Positions 52,624 to 61,543 of a DNA stretch of 64,000 nt are shown here, piece by piece. The notes under the pieces were generated by a model, which was not told the DNA's origin, did no database searches, and saw only the letters and a program-made list of their open reading frames with translations. Each line of letters starts with the position of its first letter. Positions within the stretch are counted from its first letter, which is position 1. The position numbers and the translations under genes are program-made. The stretch is from the NCBI RefSeq assembly GCF_016724845.1, contig NZ_CP068082.1, forward strand, positions 1 to 64,000, written 5' to 3'. This DNA comes from Sphingobacterium spiritivorum (GTDB lineage: Bacteria; Bacteroidota; Bacteroidia; Sphingobacteriales; Sphingobacteriaceae).

Positions 52624-52651
52624 AGAGAACAGATTTATACATCTGTTCTCT
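52624..52651. terminator. Bidirectional terminator overlapping the 3' end of the HxlR gene
   Basis: AGAGAACAGAT (52624-52634) and ATCTGTTCTCT (52641-52651) form a perfect 11-bp stem. It ends the SDR gene on the plus strand, and the last codons and TAA stop of the minus-strand HxlR gene are inside it. Confidence 0.75.
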
Positions 52652-53015
52652 GTTCATTATACTGATGCCACCAGTCTTCTAAGGATTGAACCACCGGAAT
52701 CAGTGTCAAGCCTAATGGAGTCAGTTTGTATTCTACTCTCGGAGGCGTTTCTGCATAAATTTTACGGCTTATGATACCATCACGTTCAAGCTCCCGCAGC
52801 TGTGTGGTCAAAGTAGTCTGTGCCAGATCCTCCAGTTCTCTTCTCAATTCACCAAATCGCTTGGGACACCCATGCAAAATAGATTTTATAAGCAGGATCT
52901 TCCACTTTCCTCCTATTATTTTAAACACAGCCGACAAGTCACAACTATTTTGTTTTAGTATCTTATTTTTTAATTCTGCAATAGCCTCATTCTCAGTATT
53001 AGTATTACTTTCCAT
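52635..53015 (-). CDS. HxlR-family transcriptional regulator
   Basis: This 126-residue regulator has CDLSAVFKIIGGKWKILLIKSILHGCPKRFGELRRELEDLAQTTLTTQLRELERDGIISRK, the HxlR winged helix. A Cys in NSCDL is in the usual redox-sensor position. It is divergent from the MFS efflux gene, with a 78-base gap containing two TTATAC direct repeats; it likely represses efflux. The 3' end lies in a terminator stem. Confidence 0.9.
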   Translation of the reverse strand: MESNTNTENEAIAELKNKILKQNSCDLSAVFKIIGGKWKILLIKSILHGCPKRFGELRRELEDLAQTTLTTQLRELERDGIISRKIYAETPPRVEYKLTPLGLTLIPVVQSLEDWWHQYNEQRTDV

Positions 53016-53093
53016 ACCTACGCCTCTTTTTACAACTACTTGATTATACTACAATTATACGCCAATTTTGAGACGTAAATATATAAAAAAGCT

Positions 53094-54494
53094 ATGAATA
53101 GATACGTGCAGCTGCTCCTGGTATCCACCGGAATTTTCCTTTTTGTAATCGATCTTTTTATTATCAATGTCTCTCTTCCTTCCATTCAGACTGGCTTGCA
53201 TGCTAAAGACAGCCAGGCACAATGGATAGTCATTCTGTATGTTATCGGATATGCGAGCTTACTGGTTACAGGAAGTAAAGCCGGCACATATTGGGGTAAG
53301 AAGAAAGTATATAACCTCAGCATGCTGTTCTTTATTCTTTCATCAGCACTATGCGGTATAGCAGCAAATGCAGAAATACTATTGGCAGGAAGACTTATTC
53401 AGGGAGTTAGCTCCGCTTTTATGGTACCACAGGGCATAGCTTTTATTCCGGATATCTTTGACACGGAAAAAGATCGCGCCAAAGCTTTAGGCATATATGG
53501 CAGTATCGCCGGCGCGGCTTCTGTACTGGGTCAGTTTCTGGGAGGTATTCTACCGGATATACAATGGATTACAGACGGATGGAGGCTTATTTTTCTGATC
53601 AATATTCCCATAGGATTAGTCTCGCTCCTGTTAGCAATGCGTTACCTTCCGGATCATCATCAGCCTGCTGAAGGCCGGTTTAATAGCAGCGGGGTTATTC
53701 TGCTTGCGCTCACTATCATGACACTCATCTACCCAATCATACAGGCTGCAGAACATCCCTGGTCTGTATGGTATACTGTCCTCTTGCTCTGCTCTTTTAT
53801 TTTTGGCCTGTGCTTTATTTATCTGCAAAAGAAAGATCACCGCAAGGGATTGGAAACCCTTATAGATTTCAGTTTATTTCGCAACACGTATTTCAGACTG
53901 GGACTATGGTCAGCTCTGTTCTACTATATGGTTCAGGATTCTTATTTTATCCTGACCTCTCTTTATTTACAAAGAGGACTGGATGTCAGTTCTACACAGA
54001 CCGGGCTCTATTTTGTAGCACAGGGAATAGGTTATGTATTGGCCTCGCTTGTTTCCATACGGTACAATGTACTTCACGGCAAGAGGGTTTTACTCAGCGG
54101 AATATCCATCATGGCCATAGGCTTGTGTATGCATCTCCTGATATTTAGTATGTCCTATGCTTCGCATACCGTTATCCTGCTTACCTTATTCTGGTACGGA
54201 TTGGGATGTGGAACTGTTCTTCCTTCTATGATGACGATGGCACTCAAAACCATTCAGGAGAAAAAAGTCGGAATAGCCTCAGGCATGTATCTGACCTTAC
54301 AGCAACTCGCTGTGGGGATTGGAGTTGGCCTGCTCACAACTGTTTTCTTTCATTTCAGTAAAACCTCGCTTTCATCAAGCAGCATGCTGACAGCTTACTA
54401 TTACAGTATAGGCGCCTGTATTATCTTACTGTTAGTGGTCGCTTTTTTTTTCCTGAAGCTGCCTGAAGCGGAGGCGGAAACCAGTAATAAATAA
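53094..54494 (+). CDS. MFS drug-efflux transporter, DHA2 (14-TM) type
   Basis: This 466-residue protein has 14 predicted membrane segments and the DHA2 motifs: an Asp in the first helix (LFVIDLFIINVSLPSIQ), GSKAGTYWGKKKVY (motif A), LIQGVSSAFMVPQGIAFIPDIF and the motif C-like GSIAGAASVLGQFLGG. It likely exports cationic or hydrophobic drugs by proton antiport. Its neighbour is a divergent HxlR gene. The gene ends 75 bases before the second ECF sigma gene. Confidence 0.92.
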   Translation: MNRYVQLLLVSTGIFLFVIDLFIINVSLPSIQTGLHAKDSQAQWIVILYVIGYASLLVTGSKAGTYWGKKKVYNLSMLFFILSSALCGIAANAEILLAGRLIQGVSSAFMVPQGIAFIPDIFDTEKDRAKALGIYGSIAGAASVLGQFLGGILPDIQWITDGWRLIFLINIPIGLVSLLLAMRYLPDHHQPAEGRFNSSGVILLALTIMTLIYPIIQAAEHPWSVWYTVLLLCSFIFGLCFIYLQKKDHRKGLETLIDFSLFRNTYFRLGLWSALFYYMVQDSYFILTSLYLQRGLDVSSTQTGLYFVAQGIGYVLASLVSIRYNVLHGKRVLLSGISIMAIGLCMHLLIFSMSYASHTVILLTLFWYGLGCGTVLPSMMTMALKTIQEKKVGIASGMYLTLQQLAVGIGVGLLTTVFFHFSKTSLSSSSMLTAYYYSIGACIILLLVVAFFFLKLPEAEAETSNK

Positions 54495-54520
54495 CTTATT
54501 GATTTATAAATTTCTTTTTA

Positions 54521-54551
54521 TTTGGACAACGTCAAAATATTTATATCTTTG
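54521..54551 (+). promoter_or_regulatory. Consensus Bacteroidota promoter of the sigma/anti-sigma operon
   Basis: TTTG (54521-54524), 19 bases, then TATCTTTG (54544-54551) is a perfect match to TTTG-N19-TAnnTTTG. Transcription would start near 54558, leaving only about 12 bases before the TTG start. Confidence 0.8.
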
Positions 54552-54569
54552 AGTACAAAGCCTGTTTGA

Positions 54570-55127
54570 TTGAATAACGCAAATAACACCTCTGAAGAAC
54601 AACTTATCGCCTCTTTGCAAAGCAAAGACGAGAAGGCGTTTAATTATCTTTACGATAATTATGCAGGAGCGTTATATGGGGTTATCATCCGGATTGTCAA
54701 CACCAAAGAATATGCGGATGAAGTGATTCAGGATATATTTGTAAAAATATGGAATAATATCCATTCATTTGATGCCGGAAAAGGCAGATTGTATACCTGG
54801 ATGATCAATATTGCAAGAAACACAGCTATTGATTACATCAAATCCAAAAGTGTTCAGAACGAACAAAAAAACCAATCTCTTCCAAATATCGTAGATGATA
54901 AAGAAATTAATAATTTTGCGGTGGCAGAGAATGTGGACCATATCGGTTTCAAAAATGTATTAAATGAACTGAAGGCCGATTGGCGGGAATTAATAGAAAT
55001 GGCATATTTTGAAGGATATACGCAGAATGAAATAGCAGTAAAGCTCGATATCCCCTTAGGCACTGTCAAAACAAGAACCAGAGGAGCGCTCATCGAACTA
55101 AGGAGATTACTTAAAGATTATCAATAA
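54570..55127 (+). CDS. ECF-type RNA polymerase sigma factor (SigK-like)
   Basis: This 185-residue sigma factor has region 2 (FNYLYDNYAGALYGVIIRIVNTKEYADEVIQDIFVKIWNNI) and region 4 (LIEMAYFEGYTQNEIAVKLDIPLGTVKTRTRGALIELRRLL). The start codon is TTG at 54570, the only good start after the promoter at 54521-54551. The next gene (RskA-type anti-sigma) starts 2 bases after the stop and also uses TTG. The operon resembles the SigK/RskA systems. Confidence 0.92.
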   Translation: MNNANNTSEEQLIASLQSKDEKAFNYLYDNYAGALYGVIIRIVNTKEYADEVIQDIFVKIWNNIHSFDAGKGRLYTWMINIARNTAIDYIKSKSVQNEQKNQSLPNIVDDKEINNFAVAENVDHIGFKNVLNELKADWRELIEMAYFEGYTQNEIAVKLDIPLGTVKTRTRGALIELRRLLKDYQ

Positions 55128-55128
55128 A

Positions 55129-55986
55129 TTGGACATTAAAGAGTACATATCGTCTGGCATTATCGAAGCTTACGTAATGGGGCTTGCTTCTGAAGAAGAA
55201 GTAAGTATTCTGGAGTGCGTACGCAAAAATAATGCGGAAGTGGAGCAAGCAATTCTGGAGGCGCAACTAACGCTGGAAGATTTTGCTACGGTCCATGCTA
55301 TGCCTCCTCCTTCCGGTTTGAAAACGGCAATCTGGGACAAAATATCCGCTCAGGAGAGTACAGATTCAGATAATGAAAAGATAGTCCCTTTTATTTCACA
55401 GGCTGAAGAAAATCCTTTATCTGTTGAACAGAAAAGCGAAGAAGATCCCAGGATTAAAAATCTGGATAGCAGACAGTCCTCACGTACTATGAGCCGTATT
55501 GCAGTGGCAGCTTCACTGATTTCTATTTGTAGCTTACTGGGCAATCTTTATCTGCACAATAAATCCAAAGAAAACGAATTGCAGCTTACAAAAGTAGCAG
55601 CAGAAAATAATGTAAACCAACAGGCACTGGCTAATCTGCAGGACAAATGGAAAATGATGCATGATCCGCAGATGAAGACAATTACACTGGCCGGAGTAGA
55701 AAATCACCCTGGTCTGAAAGCGCTGGTATTCTGGGATTCAAACAGCAAAAATGTATATCTGAGCATGGAAAATATGCCTGCTGCACCGGAAGGCATGCAA
55801 TACCAGCTCTGGGCTATCGTAGATGGTAAACCTGTAGATGCCGGAGTCTTCCCGCAGGACAAGGCTGTAGATGTCAATATGATGAGTACAATCCCGAGTG
55901 CTCAGGCTTTTGCAATCACATTAGAGAAACAAGGCGGAAGCCCTACTCCTACTATGTCCCAGATGTATGTCATGGGCAATATCTAA
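55129..55986 (+). CDS. RskA-family membrane anti-sigma factor
   Basis: This 285-residue protein has a cytoplasmic N-terminal zone (EAYVMGLASEEEVSILECV, about 14-32), one membrane segment (IAVAASLISICSLLGNLYL, about 123-141) and a periplasmic RskA domain (about 160-285; PGLKALVFWDSNSKNVYLSMENMPAAPEGMQYQLWAIVDGKPVDAGVFP). It holds the sigma factor inactive at the membrane. The start is TTG at 55129, an unusual second TTG in one operon. The ferritin-like genes downstream are convergent, not in the operon. Confidence 0.9.
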   Translation: MDIKEYISSGIIEAYVMGLASEEEVSILECVRKNNAEVEQAILEAQLTLEDFATVHAMPPPSGLKTAIWDKISAQESTDSDNEKIVPFISQAEENPLSVEQKSEEDPRIKNLDSRQSSRTMSRIAVAASLISICSLLGNLYLHNKSKENELQLTKVAAENNVNQQALANLQDKWKMMHDPQMKTITLAGVENHPGLKALVFWDSNSKNVYLSMENMPAAPEGMQYQLWAIVDGKPVDAGVFPQDKAVDVNMMSTIPSAQAFAITLEKQGGSPTPTMSQMYVMGNI

Positions 55987-56168
55987 GCTCATACTTGTGT
56001 AGCTTGGGACTGCTTAAATGTTTACGTGGACTTCCCCAATATTAATTTCCCTTTGGAGATAGACGATACCATCAAACTAATATTCCGCACATCACTTATA
56101 AAAAGCATCGGCCGCTGATCTTTGGTACTGAATTTCTTAAATATAAAAAACCCCGGAACCTATTTAAA

Positions 56169-56203
56169 CAAAAAACAGCCGCAAACATATTTGTATGCGA
56201 CTG
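56169..56203 (-). terminator. Terminator downstream of the ferritin-like operon
   Basis: On the minus strand CAGTCGCA and TGCGGCTG pair (one wobble) and are followed by TTTTTTG, 82 bases after the ferritin-like stop. Confidence 0.75.
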
Positions 56204-56284
56204 CCCATAGTTGTGCACGTGTACATTTCTAACCTTCCATATAAGCTAAGCAGAAGGTATCAAAATATGGGTGGTACTCACTAA

Positions 56285-57115
56285 TTATTTAACAATAAAA
56301 AGACTTGCGATATTCAACACAGCTTCAGCCGTTAGCGGTTCATCAAAAGATTGAGTTGCTGCATTTGCAGATACTTTACCATTTACAGCATTCAGCGTGG
56401 TGATATCCACACCTCCTTGTACTTTATTATCTTCTCCTGCATATATCGGATCCACTACTGCACCTATGCCACTATCGTTGGCTCCCGTGATCCATGGTTT
56501 CTGATCTGCTGCTGCTCCGCCCCTGGCTCTTCTCATCTGACGGATATGTGAAGCATGTCTGGCTTCTACCGAATGGATTTGCAAAGCGGCGGTCAATACG
56601 ACTCTGTTTCCTTTCAGAATGCCGGCCTGACCTTTATAAGCACGTACTCCGGTATCTTCAAAAGCCTGTGCTAGTGCCAAGAATGTATCATAATTTGTAA
56701 ATACATTGCCGAAAGTACCACCGGCTGTAAAATCAAATGTAGGCTTTGCAACTGCATTATTTCCGAGTACAGTTTTCAGGAAATTGACATGAGCCACTTC
56801 ATGATCTCTGATGGTCGTGATCGCTCCCATGGGTTTGCCGGCAGGAACCAGATTTGCTGCTGCAGCTCCTTTTGTATAGAATTCGGCTTCCAGATATTCC
56901 AGTGTCAGCGCATAATTCAATACACCATTTACATCTGTCGGAACCTGTCCGTATGCTTTTTTCAATAATTCACTCAGGACAAAAGGCATTGCAGCAAGCG
57001 TAACTTTTTTGCCGAAAGATGTCATATTTTTTATAGCCTCACGACGAGGACTCACGCGTTCGTTGAACTCCGGATCAACTTGCGTAATCGTTTCAAAAAG
57101 ATTGAATAAATTCAT
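56285..57115 (-). CDS. Ferritin-like four-helix protein, exported
   Basis: This 276-residue protein is a ferritin-like domain protein (the 'Ferritin_2' type). The N-terminus SPRREAIKNMTSFGKKVTLAAMPFVLSELL resembles a Tat-type signal. The four-helix core carries LEYLEAEFY, IRDHEVAHVNFL, AFEDTGVRAYKGQ and IHSVEARHASHIRQM, with Glu/His residues placed like a di-iron site. It follows a related gene by 11 bases, so both likely form one operon. Role may be iron or oxidative-stress handling; this is inferred. Confidence 0.85.
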   Translation of the reverse strand: MNLFNLFETITQVDPEFNERVSPRREAIKNMTSFGKKVTLAAMPFVLSELLKKAYGQVPTDVNGVLNYALTLEYLEAEFYTKGAAAANLVPAGKPMGAITTIRDHEVAHVNFLKTVLGNNAVAKPTFDFTAGGTFGNVFTNYDTFLALAQAFEDTGVRAYKGQAGILKGNRVVLTAALQIHSVEARHASHIRQMRRARGGAAADQKPWITGANDSGIGAVVDPIYAGEDNKVQGGVDITTLNAVNGKVSANAATQSFDEPLTAEAVLNIASLFIVK

Positions 57116-57126
57116 AATACTAAGGA

Positions 57127-57846
57127 TTAATAGGTGGGTAAATCTTGAACACTAATCTTGGATTTAATAAACGGAGCTGCAGTCTGCAACACTACGGTCG
57201 GACTTTTGGCTACATCCAGACCATTGCTGTCTATTACTTCCGAATTGGCAAAGCTACCATTGTCGATCAGGTCACGGACAAGAGCTGCATGTCTTGCTTC
57301 CACTGATACAATTTTGCCCGCCAACAGCAGATAGTTGACATCTTTTATCAACCAGCCAGCACCATTGTAGGCCGACACCCCCAGATCCTCAAAAGCTTTG
57401 GCCGTTGCAAGTACACTGTCGCGGCTGGAAAAATTAACCGCTGAGAAGTTGAATTCCAGATTTGCAATTGCATTTTTACCTAAAGCAGCTTTAAAAAACT
57501 CTCTGTGCGCTACTTCATGGTCACGAATATCGGTAAACAAGGTTTTTTCCCAGTCCGAAATATTCGAATACGGAGATGCAGCTACCTGAATGTAAAATGC
57601 GGCCTCCAATTGTTCAAGTGCATAAGCATAGTTAAGAATAGCAATATCTCCGCTTCCGAAGTAATATTCTTTACCGCCCATATCTACCATATCATCATCG
57701 TCCTTACAACTGCTCATCCCCAATATGGCCAAACCTGCGGCACTGGCTCCTGCAAATTTTAAGAAGTCTCTTCTTCTCAACCTTTCGTCAGTCAATATTT
57801 CTTCCTGTATTGATGACGTAGGATTTTTTGTGGTTAGATTTTTCAT
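57127..57846 (-). CDS. Ferritin-like four-helix protein, Tat/lipoprotein signal
   Basis: This 239-residue protein starts with a clear twin-arginine stretch (RLRRRDFLKFAGASAAGL) and a lipobox-like end (LGMSSCKDDDD), so a Tat-exported lipoprotein is likely. The ferritin-like core has LEQLEAAFY, IRDHEVAHREFF, AFEDLGVSAYNG and IVSVEARHAALVRD, matching the paralogue 11 bases downstream. The pair lies convergent to the sigma/RskA operon, so it may be one of its targets; no shared promoter motif was seen. Confidence 0.87.
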   Translation of the reverse strand: MKNLTTKNPTSSIQEEILTDERLRRRDFLKFAGASAAGLAILGMSSCKDDDDMVDMGGKEYYFGSGDIAILNYAYALEQLEAAFYIQVAASPYSNISDWEKTLFTDIRDHEVAHREFFKAALGKNAIANLEFNFSAVNFSSRDSVLATAKAFEDLGVSAYNGAGWLIKDVNYLLLAGKIVSVEARHAALVRDLIDNGSFANSEVIDSNGLDVAKSPTVVLQTAAPFIKSKISVQDLPTY

Positions 57847-58153
57847 AGTTATCCTATTTAACGTTTATAATTATAATCAGTAGTTTCCCTCATCTACGAC
57901 AACGGATGAGATATGGATTTAAAATTTCTGATTATTTTTCTTCTGCACGTATAAATAAGATCACGAGCACAGCTGAATATTAAATTAAATAACTGAATAA
58001 CAGGTGTTTAATTTAAAAAAAGAAACTTGAATATTTTTTTAAATTATATGTTTTAAGAATACTTATATAGCTAAAAAGCTCAGGTCTCTTGTCTTGTGAA
58101 GACAGAAACCTGAGCCTGTGAGTTTAGAAAAATTCTTCTGCTTATCTATCGGA
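57847..58153. other. Intergenic region of 307 bases
   Basis: This gap holds the upstream region of the ferritin-like operon and the terminator of the reductase gene (58072-58115). It is very AT-rich around 57940-58075. No gene-like frame or TAnnTTTG promoter was found. Confidence 0.5.
58072..58115 (-). terminator. Terminator of the aldo/keto reductase gene
   Basis: GCTCAGGT (58078-58085) and ACCTGAGC (58108-58115) pair, with inner GTCTT/AAGAC, followed on the minus strand by TTTTTAG. Confidence 0.85.
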
Positions 58154-59155
58154 TCAACGATTGACCAGTTTCATAGATCCCTCATTGTAGCGTGCTCCGA
58201 CATTCGGATACTGCGCCAGTATCTTTTCGATTTCCTGTAATTCTGCAGGCGAAAGAGACACATCAACAGCTGCTGCATTTTCGACCAGGCGCTCTGTGTG
58301 GCGTGTTCCCGGTATCGGAATAATCTGCTCTCCCTGTGCAAGCACCCACGCCAGTGCAAGCTGTGCTGGTGAAACGCCTTTATCTCTGGCAAAGGAAGCA
58401 AATGCCGCCGCCAGATTTGTATTGTTTTCCAGATTTTCGCCCTGATACCGTGGCAGAAATTTTCTAAAATCCTGATCTTCCAGCTGATTTACATCCAGCG
58501 TATTGGTGACCAATCCTCTCGCTAAGGGTGAATAAGGCACCAATGCGATATCCATTTCCTTTAATAACGGCAATATTTCTGATTCCACATCTCTTGTAAG
58601 CAAAGAATATTCGCTCTGCAGAGCCATGATCGGATGTACTGCATTCGCTTTTTTGAGTGATTCGGGAGAAGCCTCACTAAGACCCAGATACCGGACTTTG
58701 CCTTGTTTCACTAACTCAGACATTGCACCTACAGTCTCTTCGACAGGGATATTCGGATCTACACGATGAGCATAATACAGATCGATAACATCTACTTTTA
58801 GTCGCTTCAAGCTATCTTCTACGGCTACCCTGATCCATTCCGGAGAGCCGTCAAAGTAAGTTTCATTGGCATTGCTTGCCCGTGCAATCCCATCCCGGAA
58901 TCTAAATCCGAACTTGGTAGCAATAAAGACTTTATCCCGGTTAGGCACAAGTACTTTTGAAAGCAATTCCTCATTGGCACCGTTGCCATACATGTCGGCT
59001 GTATCCCAAAAATTAATCCCCAGATCCAAAGCTTTATGCAAAGTCGCTATACTTTGCTGATCGTCAGATGCACCATAAGCAAAACTCATCCCCATACAGC
59101 CTAAGCCAACGGCAGAAACGTCTTCGTTTGATTTTCCTAATTTTCTATACTTCAT
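58154..59155 (-). CDS. Aldo/keto reductase
   Basis: This 333-residue TIM-barrel reductase has [30 protein letters not shown] (catalytic Asp and Tyr), [10 protein letters not shown] (Lys), [14 protein letters not shown] (His) and [17 protein letters not shown] (cofactor phosphate loop). It fits the AKR subgroup of general aldehyde/ketone reductases. A -7 element TAACTTTG lies 20 bases upstream. Confidence 0.92.
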   Translation of the reverse strand: MKYRKLGKSNEDVSAVGLGCMGMSFAYGASDDQQSIATLHKALDLGINFWDTADMYGNGANEELLSKVLVPNRDKVFIATKFGFRFRDGIARASNANETYFDGSPEWIRVAVEDSLKRLKVDVIDLYYAHRVDPNIPVEETVGAMSELVKQGKVRYLGLSEASPESLKKANAVHPIMALQSEYSLLTRDVESEILPLLKEMDIALVPYSPLARGLVTNTLDVNQLEDQDFRKFLPRYQGENLENNTNLAAAFASFARDKGVSPAQLALAWVLAQGEQIIPIPGTRHTERLVENAAAVDVSLSPAELQEIEKILAQYPNVGARYNEGSMKLVNR

Positions 59156-59175
59156 ACCTCTTATATTTTGATATT

Positions 59176-59183
59176 CAAAGTTA
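59176..59183 (-). promoter_or_regulatory. -7 element TAACTTTG (minus strand)
   Basis: CAAAGTTA on the plus strand reads TAACTTTG on the minus strand, 20 bases before the reductase start. The next TTTG upstream is 24 bases away, longer than usual. Confidence 0.4.
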
Positions 59184-59278
59184 GGTATACCCGCAGTAAA
59201 GTAATTACAAAGATCAAACCATCACTTACAGAAATCAAACAGAATCTAAAGCACTCTTAAATTCGTAATGATAAACAT

Positions 59279-59782
59279 CTATGTAGCTTGCTGACTCATT
59301 ACATTCCAGAAATTATAATCCATCATCGGAGCTTTTGTACCTTTTACATGATGTCCGATGGTGACGATCTGCCCCCGATGGTAGGTCGTATGAATAATCA
59401 GATGTTGTAAGTATTCATATTTTGGAAAATTTGAAGAAAACCATTCTGATTTTATTAAATAGGTTTCACTCATCCCTTCCTCGTTTTCCTTTACATAAGC
59501 TGCCAGAAGTTTAGCTTCATTTACCAGATTTTCCATTTCTGTCTTAATGTCAACCTCAGTAGCTATGTAATCAAAAGTTGGAATTGCCGTTCCTCGTATC
59601 ATTGCAGACCAATACAGCTGTGTATCACTGATATGTTTAAGTGTTTTTGCTATACTGCTGAAACTGGACGGACATTCTTTGTACAGTAATTCTTCATCAA
59701 AACTTTGCAACCAGGCTACTAATTGTTCTGTTACCCAAACGTTATAATCAACGCTGTTTGTTATTAATGTTTTTAAGCTCAT
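59279..59782 (-). CDS. DinB-family putative metalloprotein
   Basis: This 167-residue four-helix bundle of the DinB/YfiT type has His residues placed to bind a metal: LKHISDTQLYW (first site) and LIHTTYHRGQIVTIGHHV (second and third). In characterised relatives this fold binds Ni or Zn in thiol-dependent transferases. The substrate is not known. It appears monocistronic. Confidence 0.87.
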   Translation of the reverse strand: MSLKTLITNSVDYNVWVTEQLVAWLQSFDEELLYKECPSSFSSIAKTLKHISDTQLYWSAMIRGTAIPTFDYIATEVDIKTEMENLVNEAKLLAAYVKENEEGMSETYLIKSEWFSSNFPKYEYLQHLIIHTTYHRGQIVTIGHHVKGTKAPMMDYNFWNVMSQQAT

Positions 59783-59945
59783 AATATTGATAGTTTAATT
59801 GATTTATTTCTGATAAGCTTTCCATTAAAAGCTCTCACATTACTCTAATTCATCCGGAAATCTCTAAGCATTTAATAGTTTATACTCTGCAAAAAAACAG
59901 ACTTGAATCGAAATATTTTTCAAATGTTTCTAACTCATGAAGTGA

Positions 59946-60923
59946 TTATACAGTCAGCAATAGTTCCATAGTCTTTTTTTCTTTGTCTGCTATTATTTTC
60001 AAAATTGCTGATGCCTTAAGTATGTAGCTTAAGTCTGCTGTCTCGCTCACTTTATCAAACAATTGTGAAATCGAAGTCCATAGTTCTGCAATCTCTGAAA
60101 AGGATTCGTAGCCTGTATTTAGTTTTTCAATTTTTAGCAGGTTGTAACTTTCCTTTAAAAAATCTCTGTATAAGTTCCGGAACAAAGCCCCTCCTGTCCC
60201 GGCTTTCTCCATCATCATAGCAGATGTCTTAAATTCATTTTGAATGTCTTTACTGGTCTTGAACCATTTGACTATTTCTGTGCTTGTTTTTAAAATTCCT
60301 TTGTAACCGATATTTGTAATAGGCGGATTCAGATAATCTGCAGCGTTATTGCGGATGGCTGCTGTAATTGCAGTTTTCATATCCAGTTTATGATCTGTTT
60401 TCTGTAACGTGTAATACAAATTTCTGGAAGACATCGGTCCTTTCTCTGCTCTTGCCAATTCCAGACTTTTTAAACTCGTTTTTACGCGCCCGCCCTGCTG
60501 TCGAGTATCAACCAGATACGCATTTTCATCATCATAACCGTAAATAGCGGCATAGTGTCCTGCAAAATGAAAGGAACGTGAAAAATACTGCAAATGAAAA
60601 CAGTCCATTTTTAAACCAACAACTTTTCCGCTATCTAAACACTCTTTGACCTTATGCCAGGCTTTTTGAACGGATGCTGTCTCCCTGACCGTTAGTTCAA
60701 GTTTCAGATTTTCTGCAATGTTTTGAGTTAAGAGGTCTGTTTTAATACGCCCTCCAATAAAGGGAAATGTCATGGATTTCATATTCCAGAATATAAACCC
60801 CAATCCTTCTCCCAGACCAAAAAGAAGAGGTTCAGACAGATCAATATCAAGCTGTCTCAACAACGTTCCCGTTGCAGTCGTTTCACAGTGTTGTCCGTCA
60901 AACGGTTTGATCGGCAGTATCAT
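59946..60923 (-). CDS. BtrH-like N-terminal domain protein (DUF4872)
   Basis: This 325-residue protein has a Cys-containing start (IKPFDGQHCETTATGTLLRQL, Cys13) and the BtrH-type papain-like half: GLGEGLGFIFWN, GLKMDCFHLQYF, HFAGHYAAIYGYDDENAYLVDT. The Cys, His and Asp could form a catalytic triad. BtrH transfers a side chain from a carrier protein to an antibiotic in butirosin synthesis; related proteins occur next to peptide or natural-product genes. The C-terminal 150 residues are helical DUF4872. It is 8 bases after the GNAT gene on the same strand. Confidence 0.8.
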   Translation of the reverse strand: MILPIKPFDGQHCETTATGTLLRQLDIDLSEPLLFGLGEGLGFIFWNMKSMTFPFIGGRIKTDLLTQNIAENLKLELTVRETASVQKAWHKVKECLDSGKVVGLKMDCFHLQYFSRSFHFAGHYAAIYGYDDENAYLVDTRQQGGRVKTSLKSLELARAEKGPMSSRNLYYTLQKTDHKLDMKTAITAAIRNNAADYLNPPITNIGYKGILKTSTEIVKWFKTSKDIQNEFKTSAMMMEKAGTGGALFRNLYRDFLKESYNLLKIEKLNTGYESFSEIAELWTSISQLFDKVSETADLSYILKASAILKIIADKEKKTMELLLTV

Positions 60924-60931
60924 GGGGCGTT

Positions 60932-61474
60932 TTATTTTTCAGTTTTATACAATACACAAGTTCTGAGGCGTTCGTTATTTGTCAGTAAAGGATGTTCAAA
61001 TTCATATTGCTTTTTCAGTCCTATTTTTTTCATAATATGTTCAGACTTCAGATTTATTTTTGGTGCAACTGCATATACTTCCTGAAGCTTTAGTACATTC
61101 CGGGCATAATCCAGACACCTTTTCGCTCCTTCTGTCGCATAACCTTTATTCCATTCGGTACTACTGATTCTCCAGCCGATGTCAACACAAGGTGTAAAAT
61201 CTGCTGTATATGTCTGTTCAGAAAGTCCGATGAAGCCAATAAATGCTGTGTCTTCAAGCTTTTCAACGGCAAAATAACAAAATGCTTTGTCCTCAAACTG
61301 ACGTTTCATTCTATGGACAAATTCTGTTGTCTGTTCTTTTGTAGAAACATCCGGAAAAAACTCCATTACTTTTCTATCTGTATTTATTTTATACAATTTG
61401 TCTATATCGGCCAGATCCCAGTTTCTAAATCCAAGCCGGTCAGATGTAAATATGTATTTTTTATTGTCTTTCAT
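60932..61474 (-). CDS. GNAT N-acetyltransferase, RimJ/RimL-like
   Basis: This 180-residue protein has the GNAT fold: RLGFRNWDLADIDKLY, CVDIGWRISSTEWNKGYATEGAKRCLDYA (acetyl-CoA loop) and IMKKIGLKKQYEFEHPLL. It is like the RimJ/RimL acetyltransferases that modify ribosomal proteins or small amines. It is upstream of the BtrH-like gene by 8 bases and likely co-transcribed; a functional link is not established. Confidence 0.88.
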   Translation of the reverse strand: MKDNKKYIFTSDRLGFRNWDLADIDKLYKINTDRKVMEFFPDVSTKEQTTEFVHRMKRQFEDKAFCYFAVEKLEDTAFIGFIGLSEQTYTADFTPCVDIGWRISSTEWNKGYATEGAKRCLDYARNVLKLQEVYAVAPKINLKSEHIMKKIGLKKQYEFEHPLLTNNERLRTCVLYKTEK

Positions 61475-61543
61475 GTTACGTGTTTTCCAATGTATTGCTG
61501 GTGCATATAGAGAAGAGCGGTAAACACTTATTTTAAAGTATTT

